Below, in pieces: positions 7,910 through 16,533 of a stretch of DNA of 64,000 nucleotides. The translations under genes and the position numbers were made by a program. The notes beneath the pieces were generated by a model, which searched no databases, had not been told where the DNA came from, and saw only the letters and a program-made list of their open reading frames with translations. The stretch's first letter is position 1; the number at the start of each line of letters is the position of its first letter. The DNA is from Nitrosomonas sp. Nm166 (lineage in GTDB: Bacteria; Pseudomonadota; Gammaproteobacteria; Burkholderiales; Nitrosomonadaceae). The DNA is taken from positions 1 through 64,000 of the forward strand of contig NZ_FONE01000012.1 of the NCBI RefSeq assembly GCF_900112825.1, given 5' to 3'.

Positions 7910-9673
7910 TTATTGGGGCTGTAATTGCAACGCAGCCAACCGTGCATATAAAGGACTCGATTGCAGCAGCTCGGTATGCGTGCCCAGTGCCTCCAGTCGC
8001 CCATGATCAAGCACGGCGATCCAATCGGCCGATTGCACGGTAGCCAGACGATGGGCAATAACCAAAGTGGTGCGGTTGCGCATCAGTTGTTGCAGCGCTT
8101 GTTGCACCCAATATTCACTTTGCGCATCTAATGCGCTGGTAGCTTCATCCAGCAATAGAATTGGTGCATCGGCTAATAAAGCACGTGCGATAGCCAGTCG
8201 TTGTTTTTGACCACCGGATAAACCCATGCCTGAATCGCCTAACGGTGTTTGATAGCCTTGCGGCAGCTTGCAGATGAATTCATGCGCATACGCTGCATTG
8301 GCCGCAGTTTCCATTTCCGCATCGCTGGCATCGGGGCGCGCGTAGCGCAGATTGTCGCTGATGGTGCCGTGAAATAGCACCGGGTTTTGCGATACCAGCG
8401 CAAAGCACCGGCGCAAGGCGAAAATATCCAGATTCCGGATATCGATGCCTTCCAGCTTGATATAACCGGATTGGCTGTCAAAGAAGCGTAACAGTAAATC
8501 AAACAATGTCGATTTGCCTGCACCGGAAGGGCCTACTAGCGCTAGCGTCTCACCTGCTCGAATGTTGAGTGTCAGTTCGTTGATGGCTAATGTATCGGGG
8601 CGAGAGGGATAGGCGAAGCACAATTGCTCAATGGCGATATTTCCAAATACTTTCGGAAATGGATGGAGATTCTCAGGCGATTGAATCAGATTAGGTGCCT
8701 GCAGTAATTCCATTGTTCGTTCGGCAGCACCGGCGGCGCGCTGTAATTCGCCGATGACCTCCGAAATAGAGGCAACCGCCGAACCGACGATCACGCTGTA
8801 AAAAACAAAAGCTGCCAGCTCACCTGCACTGATGCGGCCTTCAATCACATCCATGCCGCCCACCCAGAGCATCAACCCTACTGCACCCAGCACTAGCAGG
8901 ATGACGATGGTGATCAGTAAAGCGCGTTGCGTGGTGCGTTGTTTGGCAACCGTAAAGGCTTCTTCCACCTGATCGTGAAATTGATGCTGGTCGATGGATT
9001 GGTGGTTGTAGGCCTGCACGGTTTTAATCTGCCCGAGCACTTCACCAACATAAGCGCCCACTGCAGCAATTTTGTCCTGGCTCTGGCGCGACAAATGCCG
9101 CACCCGGCGGCCGTATACCAGAATGGGGATCACCACCAGCGGTACGCAGATTATTACCAATGCAGTCAGCTTCGCATTCGTGATGAACAACCAAATGATA
9201 CCACCCAGCATCATGATGAAATTGCGTAGTGCAAAAGAAATGGACGATCCAATCATGGTTTGTAGTAACGTCATATCGGCAGTCAGGCGCGACTGGATTT
9301 CGAGGCTGCGATTTTCCTCGAAAAACCCTGGATGCAGATGGATCAGATGATTGAACACCTTGCGGCGAATATCTGCAATTACCCGCTCGCCCAGCCAAGT
9401 GACCCAGTAATAGCGAGTAAAGGTGCCCACAGCCAAGGCGATCACTAACAGCAAGAAGATCACGACATATTGGCTCAAGAGATCCTTTGACTGAGTCGCA
9501 AATCCCTGGTCAATCAACAACCGAATGCCCTGTCCGATCGACAATGTAATTGCTGCAGTAAAGAATAAAGCCATTAAGCTGTAGATGACTTGGCGCCGGT
9601 AAGGGGCGATAAATTGCAATGCCATTTTGATGGCTTGCCAGCGGGTTTGGATATTTTGGAGATGCTTGGTCAT
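7910..9673 (-). CDS. ABC transporter, fused permease/ATPase (MsbA-related exporter)
   Basis: This 587-residue half-transporter has an N-terminal six-helix exporter domain (about 1-320) and a C-terminal ATPase. Walker A is GPSGAGKST near residue 380, the signature LSGGQ near 484, Walker B ILLLDEATSAL near 505, and the switch His lies in VIAHRLATV. It most resembles the MsbA-related group of proteobacterial lipid or lipid-A exporters, acting as a homodimer in the inner membrane. The substrate cannot be read from sequence. It converges on hpnG with a gap of 10 bp; its position next to hopanoid genes is suggestive but not evidence for hopanoid export. Confidence 0.92.
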   Translation of the reverse strand: MTKHLQNIQTRWQAIKMALQFIAPYRRQVIYSLMALFFTAAITLSIGQGIRLLIDQGFATQSKDLLSQYVVIFLLLVIALAVGTFTRYYWVTWLGERVIADIRRKVFNHLIHLHPGFFEENRSLEIQSRLTADMTLLQTMIGSSISFALRNFIMMLGGIIWLFITNAKLTALVIICVPLVVIPILVYGRRVRHLSRQSQDKIAAVGAYVGEVLGQIKTVQAYNHQSIDQHQFHDQVEEAFTVAKQRTTQRALLITIVILLVLGAVGLMLWVGGMDVIEGRISAGELAAFVFYSVIVGSAVASISEVIGELQRAAGAAERTMELLQAPNLIQSPENLHPFPKVFGNIAIEQLCFAYPSRPDTLAINELTLNIRAGETLALVGPSGAGKSTLFDLLLRFFDSQSGYIKLEGIDIRNLDIFALRRCFALVSQNPVLFHGTISDNLRYARPDASDAEMETAANAAYAHEFICKLPQGYQTPLGDSGMGLSGGQKQRLAIARALLADAPILLLDEATSALDAQSEYWVQQALQQLMRNRTTLVIAHRLATVQSADWIAVLDHGRLEALGTHTELLQSSPLYARLAALQLQPQ

Positions 9674-10029
9674 GAATCTCGTTAATCAAAATAAAAAAGA
9701 CAGTCTCATACTTTCCTGATTGAGTAGATTAAAGGGTCGAGCATGATTGATCAATCCGGGCTTTGCAAACTGCCTCTTGCTGCTTCCACACAGTACGGGG
9801 AATGATAGCTAAATCAAGCGTAACTCCAGATATTCAGCCACACAAAAACCGCGCGGTTAATGGGTGATTCTTTAATCCGTTTGCTTAAGTTTACAAGGTG
9901 ATGGTCGATAACGGGGTGGGTAAGATGTTATTTTGAAAATAGTTCTTACTATGGGGATCAAATTACCGAGCCAGTAGCTTTGATGATAAAGAGTGAGCTG
10001 CCTGTGTAGTCTGGATTGAATAAGGAGAA
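9674..10029. other. Intergenic region, no gene seen
   Basis: These 356 bp separate the divergent ABC exporter and DUF917 genes and should hold both promoters. An AAGGAGAA ribosome site lies just before the DUF917 start at 10030. I see no additional open reading frame, RNA gene or strong repeat. Confidence 0.5.
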
Positions 10030-11211
10030 ATGATGGTCGCTCATCAATATGGAATCACTGATTTTGAATACATTGCTGCAGGTGCTGCAATTCTTGCCAG
10101 CGGAGGGGGTGGCAGCTACGAAGACGCGGTCAGCATACTGAGCGAGATTGCTAAGAGCGGTTGGCGTGGTACAGTCACAGTACAGGATTATGATGGTGTT
10201 ACCGATTGTTGTGTGTTGGCTATCATGGGTTCACCAGATGCCGCTAATCAAATGACGCTGGCTGAGATCGAATACGCTATCGCTAATACCCTTAATACAT
10301 TTAAAAGCTCGGTCGATGTTATGCCCGGCTGCATCATTCCGGTCGAGATCGGCCCGATCAATTCCATCGTTCCGTTGATCGCAGCAATGATGGAGAGGCG
10401 TTTGTGGGTGATGAATGGTGATGGTGCCGGACGCGCTGTCCCAGAGCTGCCGCAAACGACCTATGCCGGAAATGTCAATTTGCCTGCAACGCTTTGTGTT
10501 TTGGCGAACAGTGCAGAAAATGATGCCCTGCTCCAGTCTGCGGTTTTGAATGCGCCGACAGCTGCCGTGACAGAAACCTTGGCGGGAGGCATCGTTTCCG
10601 CATTCGGCAGCTATTCCGGTATTGCGCTTTGGCCTTCCAATGTGGCCAATGGACATGCGCTACAGGGCAGCTATATTTCCGGAACGTTGACTCAGGCATG
10701 GCAGATCGGTCAGTACCTGATAACTGCGCCTGCTCTACCATCAACGGCCGATGTGGTCGCAAAGATCAACACCGTTACCCGACGACAAACGATCGCGATT
10801 ATTACTAATTTCTATATTACTGCTGTGACGCAATCGACGTCCAGTACCTCGCTTGATGTTGGTTTAATCCGCTTAGACAATGCGCCAAGTCAAGCAGACG
10901 GCACTGAGTCCTATTACCTCTACAACCTAAACGAAAACCTTATCATGTATTCGAGCGTAAGTAACGCGCCGCTGATTGTTGCGCCAGATTCAATCTGTTA
11001 TTACTCGGAAAGCACTGGGCGCGGCTTTTCGAATGCGATTTGCGATCTCGCGGTGTATTTCGATTTCAGCAATGCAACGAGCACAGGCAAAGTCATCAGT
11101 ATCATCAAAGTCGCGGCTGCGCCGCAGCTTTGCGAAGCAGCCGGCGTGATCGAATCTTTTGCCGGCTTGTTACGCGGCATTGGTTACGCCGGTAAGCTGC
11201 CTCGTAGTTGA
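10030..11211 (+). CDS. DUF917 family protein (S-methyl thiohydantoin desulfurase-like)
   Basis: This 393-residue protein matches the DUF917 family in order: an ILASGGGGSYEDA segment near 21-33, PGCIIPVEIGPINSIVPL near 98-116, the VMNGDGAGRAVPEL motif near 128-140, and a C-terminal PLIVAPDSICYYSESTGR segment leading to AAGVIESFAGLLRGIGYAG. Characterised relatives act on hydantoin-like compounds, often beside hydantoinase/oxoprolinase genes. No hydantoinase is here; instead a diguanylate cyclase gene starts eight bases after the stop. The reaction is therefore unknown. The AAGGAGAA ribosome site supports the first ATG. Confidence 0.75.
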   Translation: MMVAHQYGITDFEYIAAGAAILASGGGGSYEDAVSILSEIAKSGWRGTVTVQDYDGVTDCCVLAIMGSPDAANQMTLAEIEYAIANTLNTFKSSVDVMPGCIIPVEIGPINSIVPLIAAMMERRLWVMNGDGAGRAVPELPQTTYAGNVNLPATLCVLANSAENDALLQSAVLNAPTAAVTETLAGGIVSAFGSYSGIALWPSNVANGHALQGSYISGTLTQAWQIGQYLITAPALPSTADVVAKINTVTRRQTIAIITNFYITAVTQSTSSTSLDVGLIRLDNAPSQADGTESYYLYNLNENLIMYSSVSNAPLIVAPDSICYYSESTGRGFSNAICDLAVYFDFSNATSTGKVISIIKVAAAPQLCEAAGVIESFAGLLRGIGYAGKLPRS

Positions 11212-11218
11212 CTCGGTC

Positions 11219-12241
11219 ATGATCGATGAGGATCTCAACAAGGAACGACTGGAACTAGCCTTGGAAGCTGCCGGCCTGGATCTTTGGGAAAATGATCTGG
11301 TGAGTGGTGATGTCACCCATAAAGCGAAGAAGACTTTTGTGGAGCTTGGCTATAGCGAGCAAGAAATCAGCACTTACATTGATGATCTTTTTCTGCTCGT
11401 TCATCCTGATGATGTGCCGGTACTCAAATCCGCTGTTGCGGAGCATTTTTCCGGCATCACTGCGCAATACCGATGCGAATTCAGACTACGCTCCAAGAAT
11501 GGTACATGGATCTGGTATGCCAATTACGGCCGGATCATGGAGGTTGGCGGCAGTGATCGCGGCAGGCGGTTTATTGGAGTGACATTCAATATTGATGACC
11601 GTAAACGCAGAGAAGATGAGATTGAGCAGATCAATCGCAAGCTTGCTGAACAGAATGCGCAGCTGGAAAGTATGAATACCTCCTTGCAACTGTTAGCGAC
11701 AACCGACTCTCTGACCGGCCTGGCGAATCGTCGCAAATTAATGGAAGTGGGTACGAATGAATGCAAACGCGCCAAGCGTTTCCGGCACTCACTCTCGCTG
11801 CTGATTGTAGATATCGATTTCTTCAAGCAGATCAATGACACTTGGGGTCATCCCATTGGTGATCAAGTGATTTGCATGGTGGCCGATGTTTGTCTTAACA
11901 GCACACGCAAAGATCTGGATGTCGTTGCACGTATCGGCGGGGAAGAGTTCGCTATTGTTCTGCCGCAAACCGATTATGCTAATGCCTACAGCTTGGCTGA
12001 ATGGCTGTGTAAAACGGTGGAAGCTCAGCGAATCAATGTCGGCAATAGTGATGAGTGGATTGCATCGACCGTCAGTATTGGTGTGGCGGCTCTGTCTGAT
12101 GATGCAGCATTATTATTGCAAAGCGACTCCGCCTTGTTCGAGTTGCTAATGAACAAGGCGGATAAAGGCCTGTATAAAGCCAAGCAAAGTGGAAGAAACT
12201 GCGTGTTTGGTGCTGGAGCAGCAGCGTATTTGGGTCAATAG
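11219..12241 (+). CDS. Diguanylate cyclase with PAS/PAC sensor domain
   Basis: This protein should make cyclic di-GMP from two GTP. The N-terminal 130 residues form a PAS/PAC domain (ALEAAGLDLWENDLVSGDVT, then WIWYANYGRIMEVG and FIGVTFNIDDRKRRE). A coiled-coil linker near 130-160 leads to a GGDEF domain with TDSLTGLANRR, VDIDFFKQINDTWGH and the active-site GGEEF near residues 240-244. The inhibitory I-site RxxD, five residues before GGEEF, reads KDLD, so its arginine is replaced. The ATG at 11219 is preferred over an upstream in-frame start inside the DUF917 gene. No membrane segment is seen, so it is cytoplasmic. Confidence 0.9.
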   Translation: MIDEDLNKERLELALEAAGLDLWENDLVSGDVTHKAKKTFVELGYSEQEISTYIDDLFLLVHPDDVPVLKSAVAEHFSGITAQYRCEFRLRSKNGTWIWYANYGRIMEVGGSDRGRRFIGVTFNIDDRKRREDEIEQINRKLAEQNAQLESMNTSLQLLATTDSLTGLANRRKLMEVGTNECKRAKRFRHSLSLLIVDIDFFKQINDTWGHPIGDQVICMVADVCLNSTRKDLDVVARIGGEEFAIVLPQTDYANAYSLAEWLCKTVEAQRINVGNSDEWIASTVSIGVAALSDDAALLLQSDSALFELLMNKADKGLYKAKQSGRNCVFGAGAAAYLGQ

Positions 12242-12360
12242 GTGATTGCGATGTTTCTGGTGATGCAACACACTCTAAAGTGCAGAGATTGCGCGATATC
12301 AGCGATATCATTTTATTAACCTGCCCCTGGCACTAGCATAAAAATTGATTTTATACTTTA

Positions 12361-12855
12361 CTAAATCCTATCACGGTAGAACACTACCACCAGATTCGGT
12401 TGCCTGGCGGAAGCATCAAAGGAGAAAGTGCCCCGGGTAGCCAGAAAACGATAAGTCACGGATTGGCCATCATTGCAGCTATCTATCCTTTGTATGGTAG
12501 CTGGGAATACGTGAAAGTCATCAACATAACGTCCGAATATATTGTGTTGATGAGCCGATTGAAAGGAGGTCGAGTTTCTGGTGAGGCTATAAGCAATGGT
12601 TCCCGGAAAACTTGGATGGCTGACACTGAATTGAAAGAGCGCATTTGCAGTTGCAACTGTAAATCCTGCTTCTGGGCAGACTACTGTGACTGTTCTTAGC
12701 ACATTAGGCGAGGCTGTGCTAAGGGTATCGATCTCAATGGTACTGGATGTCTGGGAAAAGTCGAGTGCCACTTCAGGTGTTGCTTTGGCCTGATTACTCA
12801 TCAAAAAAAATGAACTGATAAAAATCGATAATGTAAGTAAAAAGATATTGTTCAT
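12361..12855 (-). CDS. Small secreted protein of unknown function
   Basis: I do not recognise this 164-residue protein. It has a clear signal peptide with a hydrophobic core at residues 4-19 and a likely cleavage after AKA at 23-25. The mature part is rich in Ser, Thr and Phe with alternating hydrophobic residues, which suggests a beta-sandwich. Two cysteines (in VVCPEAG and DSCNDG) could form a disulfide in the periplasm or outside. It stands alone between the diguanylate cyclase gene and the eut genes, so its context does not suggest a role. Confidence 0.65.
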   Translation of the reverse strand: MNNIFLLTLSIFISSFFLMSNQAKATPEVALDFSQTSSTIEIDTLSTASPNVLRTVTVVCPEAGFTVATANALFQFSVSHPSFPGTIAYSLTRNSTSFQSAHQHNIFGRYVDDFHVFPATIQRIDSCNDGQSVTYRFLATRGTFSFDASARQPNLVVVFYRDRI

Positions 12856-13134
12856 GATATTAATCTCCAGAGAAAAATTAAACTGTTTTACATTAAATTC
12901 AGTATCCCATAATAAAAGTAGTTTTTTATAAGGGTCTCAGGCAGTTAAAGAAGATTTAAATGTGACTAATACGAGTATTTCATGATAGAGATTATCATGA
13001 CGATGATTAAAAAGAAATTCGGTCCTTCAGATGAAAGTAAAAAGTATGAAAAGTAATTCAAGTACGCCATTATGGGCGCGTACATCAGAACGTATAAGTA
13101 ATTAAGCTCTGACATCGCACAAAGCAGCCATGAG
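12856..13134. other. Intergenic, no gene seen
   Basis: This AT-rich stretch holds the probable promoter of the minus-strand secreted-protein gene. I find no convincing open reading frame, RNA gene or repeat up to the transposase-like relic that begins at 13135. Confidence 0.4.
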
Positions 13135-13257
13135 ATGGGTAAGAAGCATAAACAATATAGCAGGGAAACTTACTTAGCTGTTAAGCTATCCCATACTGAG
13201 ATAGCTAGGGGTTGTGGCGTGAGTGATATAACGTCGAGGTGTGACAACAGGTTCTAA
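13135..13257 (+). pseudogene. Relic of an IS3-type OrfA (transposase N-terminal helix-turn-helix)
   Basis: Forty codons from an ATG at 13135 to a TAA at 13255 encode a peptide beginning MGKKHKQYSRETYLAVKLS and continuing HTEIARGCGVSDITSR. This follows the start of IS3/IS150-group OrfA proteins (a basic KKHKQYSREF-like start, then an EIARxxGVSDxT helix-turn-helix), but with an internal deletion between the two parts and no continuation. No OrfB and no terminal repeats were found nearby. The match is by eye on a short peptide, so the call is tentative. Confidence 0.4.
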
Positions 13258-13301
13258 GATAGGTCAGGTATCGTATTGCAATTAAAGCAAGAGGGATATT
13301 T

Positions 13302-14717
13302 ATGGTATATCGCTTTAGTATAGGTGCATCGCGCTATCAATTTAATGACTTGAAAGATTTACTTGCCAAGGCATCTCCAATCCGTTCTGGTGATTGTTTA
13401 GCGGGTATTGCCGCTGAGACTTACGCTGAGCGTGTGGCAGCACGTATGTGTTTAGCGGAAGTCCCATTAAATCGTTTTCTAGAGGAATTACTGATTCCTT
13501 ATGAGAAGGATGAAGTCACGCGTTTGATTATTGATACCCATGATAAGCAAGCATTTACCGAGATTAGTCACCTGACTGTGGGAGATTTTCGCGACTGGCT
13601 GCTTGCAGATAGTACTGATTCAGTTAGTTTAAAGCGTGTCGCACCAGCTATTACACCAGAAATGGCAGCCGCTGTGAGTAAGCTTATGCGTAATCAGGAT
13701 CTGATTTTAGTTGCTAAAAAATGCCAGGTGATTACCGCATTCAGAAATACTATTGGCTTGCCAGGTCACCTCTCTGTTCGCTTGCAGCCTAATCATCCCA
13801 CTGATGATCCATATGGCATTGCTGCTTCCATTCTCGATGGTTTGTTATACGGTTCTGGAGATGCAGTCATTGGCATTAATCCCGCATCAGACAGTGTGCC
13901 AGCTCTGATGGATCTGTACTATTTGGTGGATGAGATTATCCATCGATACAATATTCCTACGCAGTCCTGCATTCTTACCCATGTAACTAACCAGATTCAG
14001 TTAATTGAAAAAAATATACCGGTGGATCTGGTATTCCAATCAATTGCAGGTACTGAAAAAGCGAACAGGCATTTTGGAATAGATCTCGCACTACTTCGCG
14101 AAGCCAGATCTGCAGCACTATCGCTTAATCGCGGCACTATCGGCAACAATGTCATGTATTTCGAGACAGGTCAGGGATCAGCGCTCTCGGCCGATGCAAA
14201 TTTCGGAGTAGATCAGCAGACATGCGAAGCACGAGCCTACGCAATTGCACGTCACTTGTCTCCCTTGTTGACCAATACTGTCGTTGGCTTTATCGGCCCG
14301 GAGTATTTGTATGATGGGAAACAGCTCATTCGTGCTGGACTGGAGGATCATTTTTGTGGGAAGTTGTTGGGAGTGCCGCTGGGCTGTGATATTTGCTACA
14401 CCAATCATGCTGAGATTGATCAGGATGATGTTGATACCTTAATGACTTTACTTGCTGTCGCTGGCGTCACTTTTATGATGGGCATTCCGGGTGCTGATGA
14501 CATCATGCTGAATTACCAGTCTACTTCTTTCCATGATGCGCTTTATTTACGCAAAGTGATGGGTTTGGGCGTTGCTCCGGAGTTCGAACAGTGGTTGAAG
14601 CGCATGAATATAATGAATGCCAGTGGGCAGATCCAGCCAGTGGAGCCCACGCATCATTTATTACAAGGTATGTCTAATCATTTATTGACTTTGAAAACAC
14701 CCCTTGAAAAAAATTGA
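13302..14717 (+). CDS. eutB: Ethanolamine ammonia-lyase large subunit
   Basis: EutB is the catalytic, TIM-barrel subunit of adenosylcobalamin-dependent ethanolamine ammonia-lyase, which splits ethanolamine to acetaldehyde and ammonia. The 471-residue protein contains the family segments SGDCLAGIAAETYAERVAAR near 28-46, DDPYGIAASILDGLLYGSGDAVIGINP, and near the end LMTLLAVAGVTFMMGIPGADDIMLNYQSTSFHDA. An AGAGGG-like ribosome site precedes the ATG. The stop overlaps the eutC start by 14 bases. No eutA reactivase, permease or microcompartment gene is present. In an ammonia oxidiser the released ammonia could be used as substrate; this is inference. Confidence 0.95.
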   Translation: MVYRFSIGASRYQFNDLKDLLAKASPIRSGDCLAGIAAETYAERVAARMCLAEVPLNRFLEELLIPYEKDEVTRLIIDTHDKQAFTEISHLTVGDFRDWLLADSTDSVSLKRVAPAITPEMAAAVSKLMRNQDLILVAKKCQVITAFRNTIGLPGHLSVRLQPNHPTDDPYGIAASILDGLLYGSGDAVIGINPASDSVPALMDLYYLVDEIIHRYNIPTQSCILTHVTNQIQLIEKNIPVDLVFQSIAGTEKANRHFGIDLALLREARSAALSLNRGTIGNNVMYFETGQGSALSADANFGVDQQTCEARAYAIARHLSPLLTNTVVGFIGPEYLYDGKQLIRAGLEDHFCGKLLGVPLGCDICYTNHAEIDQDDVDTLMTLLAVAGVTFMMGIPGADDIMLNYQSTSFHDALYLRKVMGLGVAPEFEQWLKRMNIMNASGQIQPVEPTHHLLQGMSNHLLTLKTPLEKN

Positions 14718-15507
14718 TCAACCAATCCTGAGCAAAGATCCCTGGCAGCAGTTAAAGGGATTCACCCGCGCGCGCATTGCCTTGGGAAGGGCAGGTAGCA
14801 GCCTGCCAACAAAAGAATTATTGGATTTTACCTTATCGCATGCCATGGCGAGAGATGCGGTACACCTTGCTTTGAATGCGACTGCACTTGCTCGGGATTT
14901 GGGAAGGGAAGGGTTCTCTACCCAGCTGGTGCAAAGCAAAGCACCTGACCGAATGAGTTATCTGTTACGACCTGATTATGGACGGCAGCTTATTCAGCAA
15001 AGTAGGCGGCAGCTACAGACTCTCAAGCTTGTAACTGCATCTGACTCAGTCAATTTGGTCATCGTGATCGGCGATGGGCTCTCTTCATTAGCGGTTGAGC
15101 GGCATGCCAGGCCATTACTTGCTGAAATCAAAAAGAATATCCCAGAACAATGGAAGCTAGGCCCCCTCGTGATTGCCACCCAGGCGCGTGTAGCCTTGGC
15201 TGATGAAATTGGTGAGTTACTGGGTGCCGATATTGTTTTCATGCTGATTGGTGAACGTCCGGGATTGAGATCGCCTGATAGCTTGAGCATTTATATGACC
15301 TATGCGCCCAGAGTCGATTGCAGTGATGCAGATCGCAACTGTATTTCTAATATTTGCTCAGAGGGATTATCTTATGAGGCTGCCGTAAAGAAACTGATCT
15401 GGTTGGCGAAAGAGGCCATACGTCGAAAACTTTCAGGCGTTGCGCTAAAGGATGAAAGCAGCGTGCAAGAAATCGCTGTTATTGGCCAGCATAGAAAACT
15501 GCTTTAA
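14704..15507 (+). CDS. eutC: Ethanolamine ammonia-lyase small subunit
   Basis: EutC completes the cobalamin-binding site of ethanolamine ammonia-lyase with EutB. The 267 residues show the family features: TRARIALGRAGSSLPTKELLDF near 20-42, HAMARDAVHLAL, then LLRPDYGRQL and VIVIGDGLSSLAVERHA near 116-136, and RPGLRSPDSLSIYMTY near 203-219. The start is a TTG at 14704 inside the end of eutB, so translation is probably coupled. It is slightly shorter than enteric EutC, mainly at the N-terminus. The pair is complete and looks functional. Confidence 0.93.
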   Translation: MKKIDQPILSKDPWQQLKGFTRARIALGRAGSSLPTKELLDFTLSHAMARDAVHLALNATALARDLGREGFSTQLVQSKAPDRMSYLLRPDYGRQLIQQSRRQLQTLKLVTASDSVNLVIVIGDGLSSLAVERHARPLLAEIKKNIPEQWKLGPLVIATQARVALADEIGELLGADIVFMLIGERPGLRSPDSLSIYMTYAPRVDCSDADRNCISNICSEGLSYEAAVKKLIWLAKEAIRRKLSGVALKDESSVQEIAVIGQHRKLL

Positions 15508-15566
15508 CTGAGAAAGTAAAAATCCACGTTTGATTGATTTGTTTCCGGAGTGTCAAAGGTCACAAA

Positions 15567-16523
15567 ATGAAAAAGATATTAGTGACAGGAGCTACTGGCC
15601 AAATAGGCTCCGAATTGACAATGGCCTTGCGCGATCAGTTCGGTGCGGATAACGTTGTGGCGGCCGGACACAGCAGGCAACCGCTCCCCAACTTGCAGCA
15701 GTCGGGACCTTATTGTCAGCTTGATGTGCGTGATAGCTCGGCATTGCGTCAACTCGTCGAAGACTATCAAATCGATACGATTTTTCACCTGGCATCGCTG
15801 TTGTCCGCTGTCGCGGAAGAAAAACCGCAGCAAGCCTGGGATATCAATATGAACGGCCTGCTCAACGTGCTGGAGACAGCGCGCCTGCATGACTGCGCAG
15901 TGTTTTTTCCCAGCTCTATCGGCGCTTTCGGTGCCGGTACTCCAGCTATCGATACACCGCAAGATACGATCCAGCGGCCTTCCACGTTATACGGCATTAC
16001 CAAGGTTGCAGGGGAATTGTTGTGCGATTATTACCACCAGCGTTTTGGTGTCGATACGCGTGGTTTGCGCTATCCGGGGCTGATCTCGAATATTGCATTG
16101 CCGGGCGGCGGCACGACGGATTATGCCGTGGATATTTTTTACCAGGCCGTCAAAAACGGGCATTATGATTGTTTTCTTGGCGCCGACACGCAACTGGACA
16201 TGATGTATATGCCCGATGCCATCGATGCCGCGATTCAATTAATGAAGACGGACGGCCACAAGCTACATCATCGCAATGCTTTCAATATCACGGCCATGAG
16301 TTTTACGCCGCGGCAATTAGCCGCGGAAATTCAAAAGCATCTGCCCGGATTCACGCTCGCTTACCGCATCGATCCGGTGCGGCAGACGATCGCCGATTCC
16401 TGGCCCCGGCATATGGACGACAGTGCTGCGAGAGCAGAATGGGGCTGGCAGCCGCGCTTCAATCTGTCGAAAATGGTCGGGGATATGCTGGATAAGATAG
16501 CGCTCAAATTAAGCAAAGGCTAA
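15567..16523 (+). CDS. L-threonine 3-dehydrogenase, SDR type (NAD-dependent)
   Basis: This 318-residue extended SDR protein most resembles the epimerase-like L-threonine dehydrogenases, which oxidise threonine to 2-amino-3-ketobutyrate. The NAD motif VTGATGQIGSEL lies at the N-terminus, FHLASLLSAVAEEKP near 82-97, PSSIGAFG near 124 and the catalytic YGITK (YxxxK) near 144. The family block LRYPGLIS follows, and then DMMYMPDAIDA. Its neighbour, 10 bases downstream, is glycine C-acetyltransferase, which uses this product and so strongly supports the call. The ATG at 15567, preceded by AAAGG, is preferred over an upstream TTG. Codon use looks more GC-rich than in eutBC. Confidence 0.85.
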   Translation: MKKILVTGATGQIGSELTMALRDQFGADNVVAAGHSRQPLPNLQQSGPYCQLDVRDSSALRQLVEDYQIDTIFHLASLLSAVAEEKPQQAWDINMNGLLNVLETARLHDCAVFFPSSIGAFGAGTPAIDTPQDTIQRPSTLYGITKVAGELLCDYYHQRFGVDTRGLRYPGLISNIALPGGGTTDYAVDIFYQAVKNGHYDCFLGADTQLDMMYMPDAIDAAIQLMKTDGHKLHHRNAFNITAMSFTPRQLAAEIQKHLPGFTLAYRIDPVRQTIADSWPRHMDDSAARAEWGWQPRFNLSKMVGDMLDKIALKLSKG

Positions 16524-16533
16524 GGAGATAGTT

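Noticed and set aside
12361-12855. Secreted protein as a known adhesin or spore coat type
   Set aside because: Only the signal peptide and two Cys are clear; no family motif was recognised, so no function is assigned.
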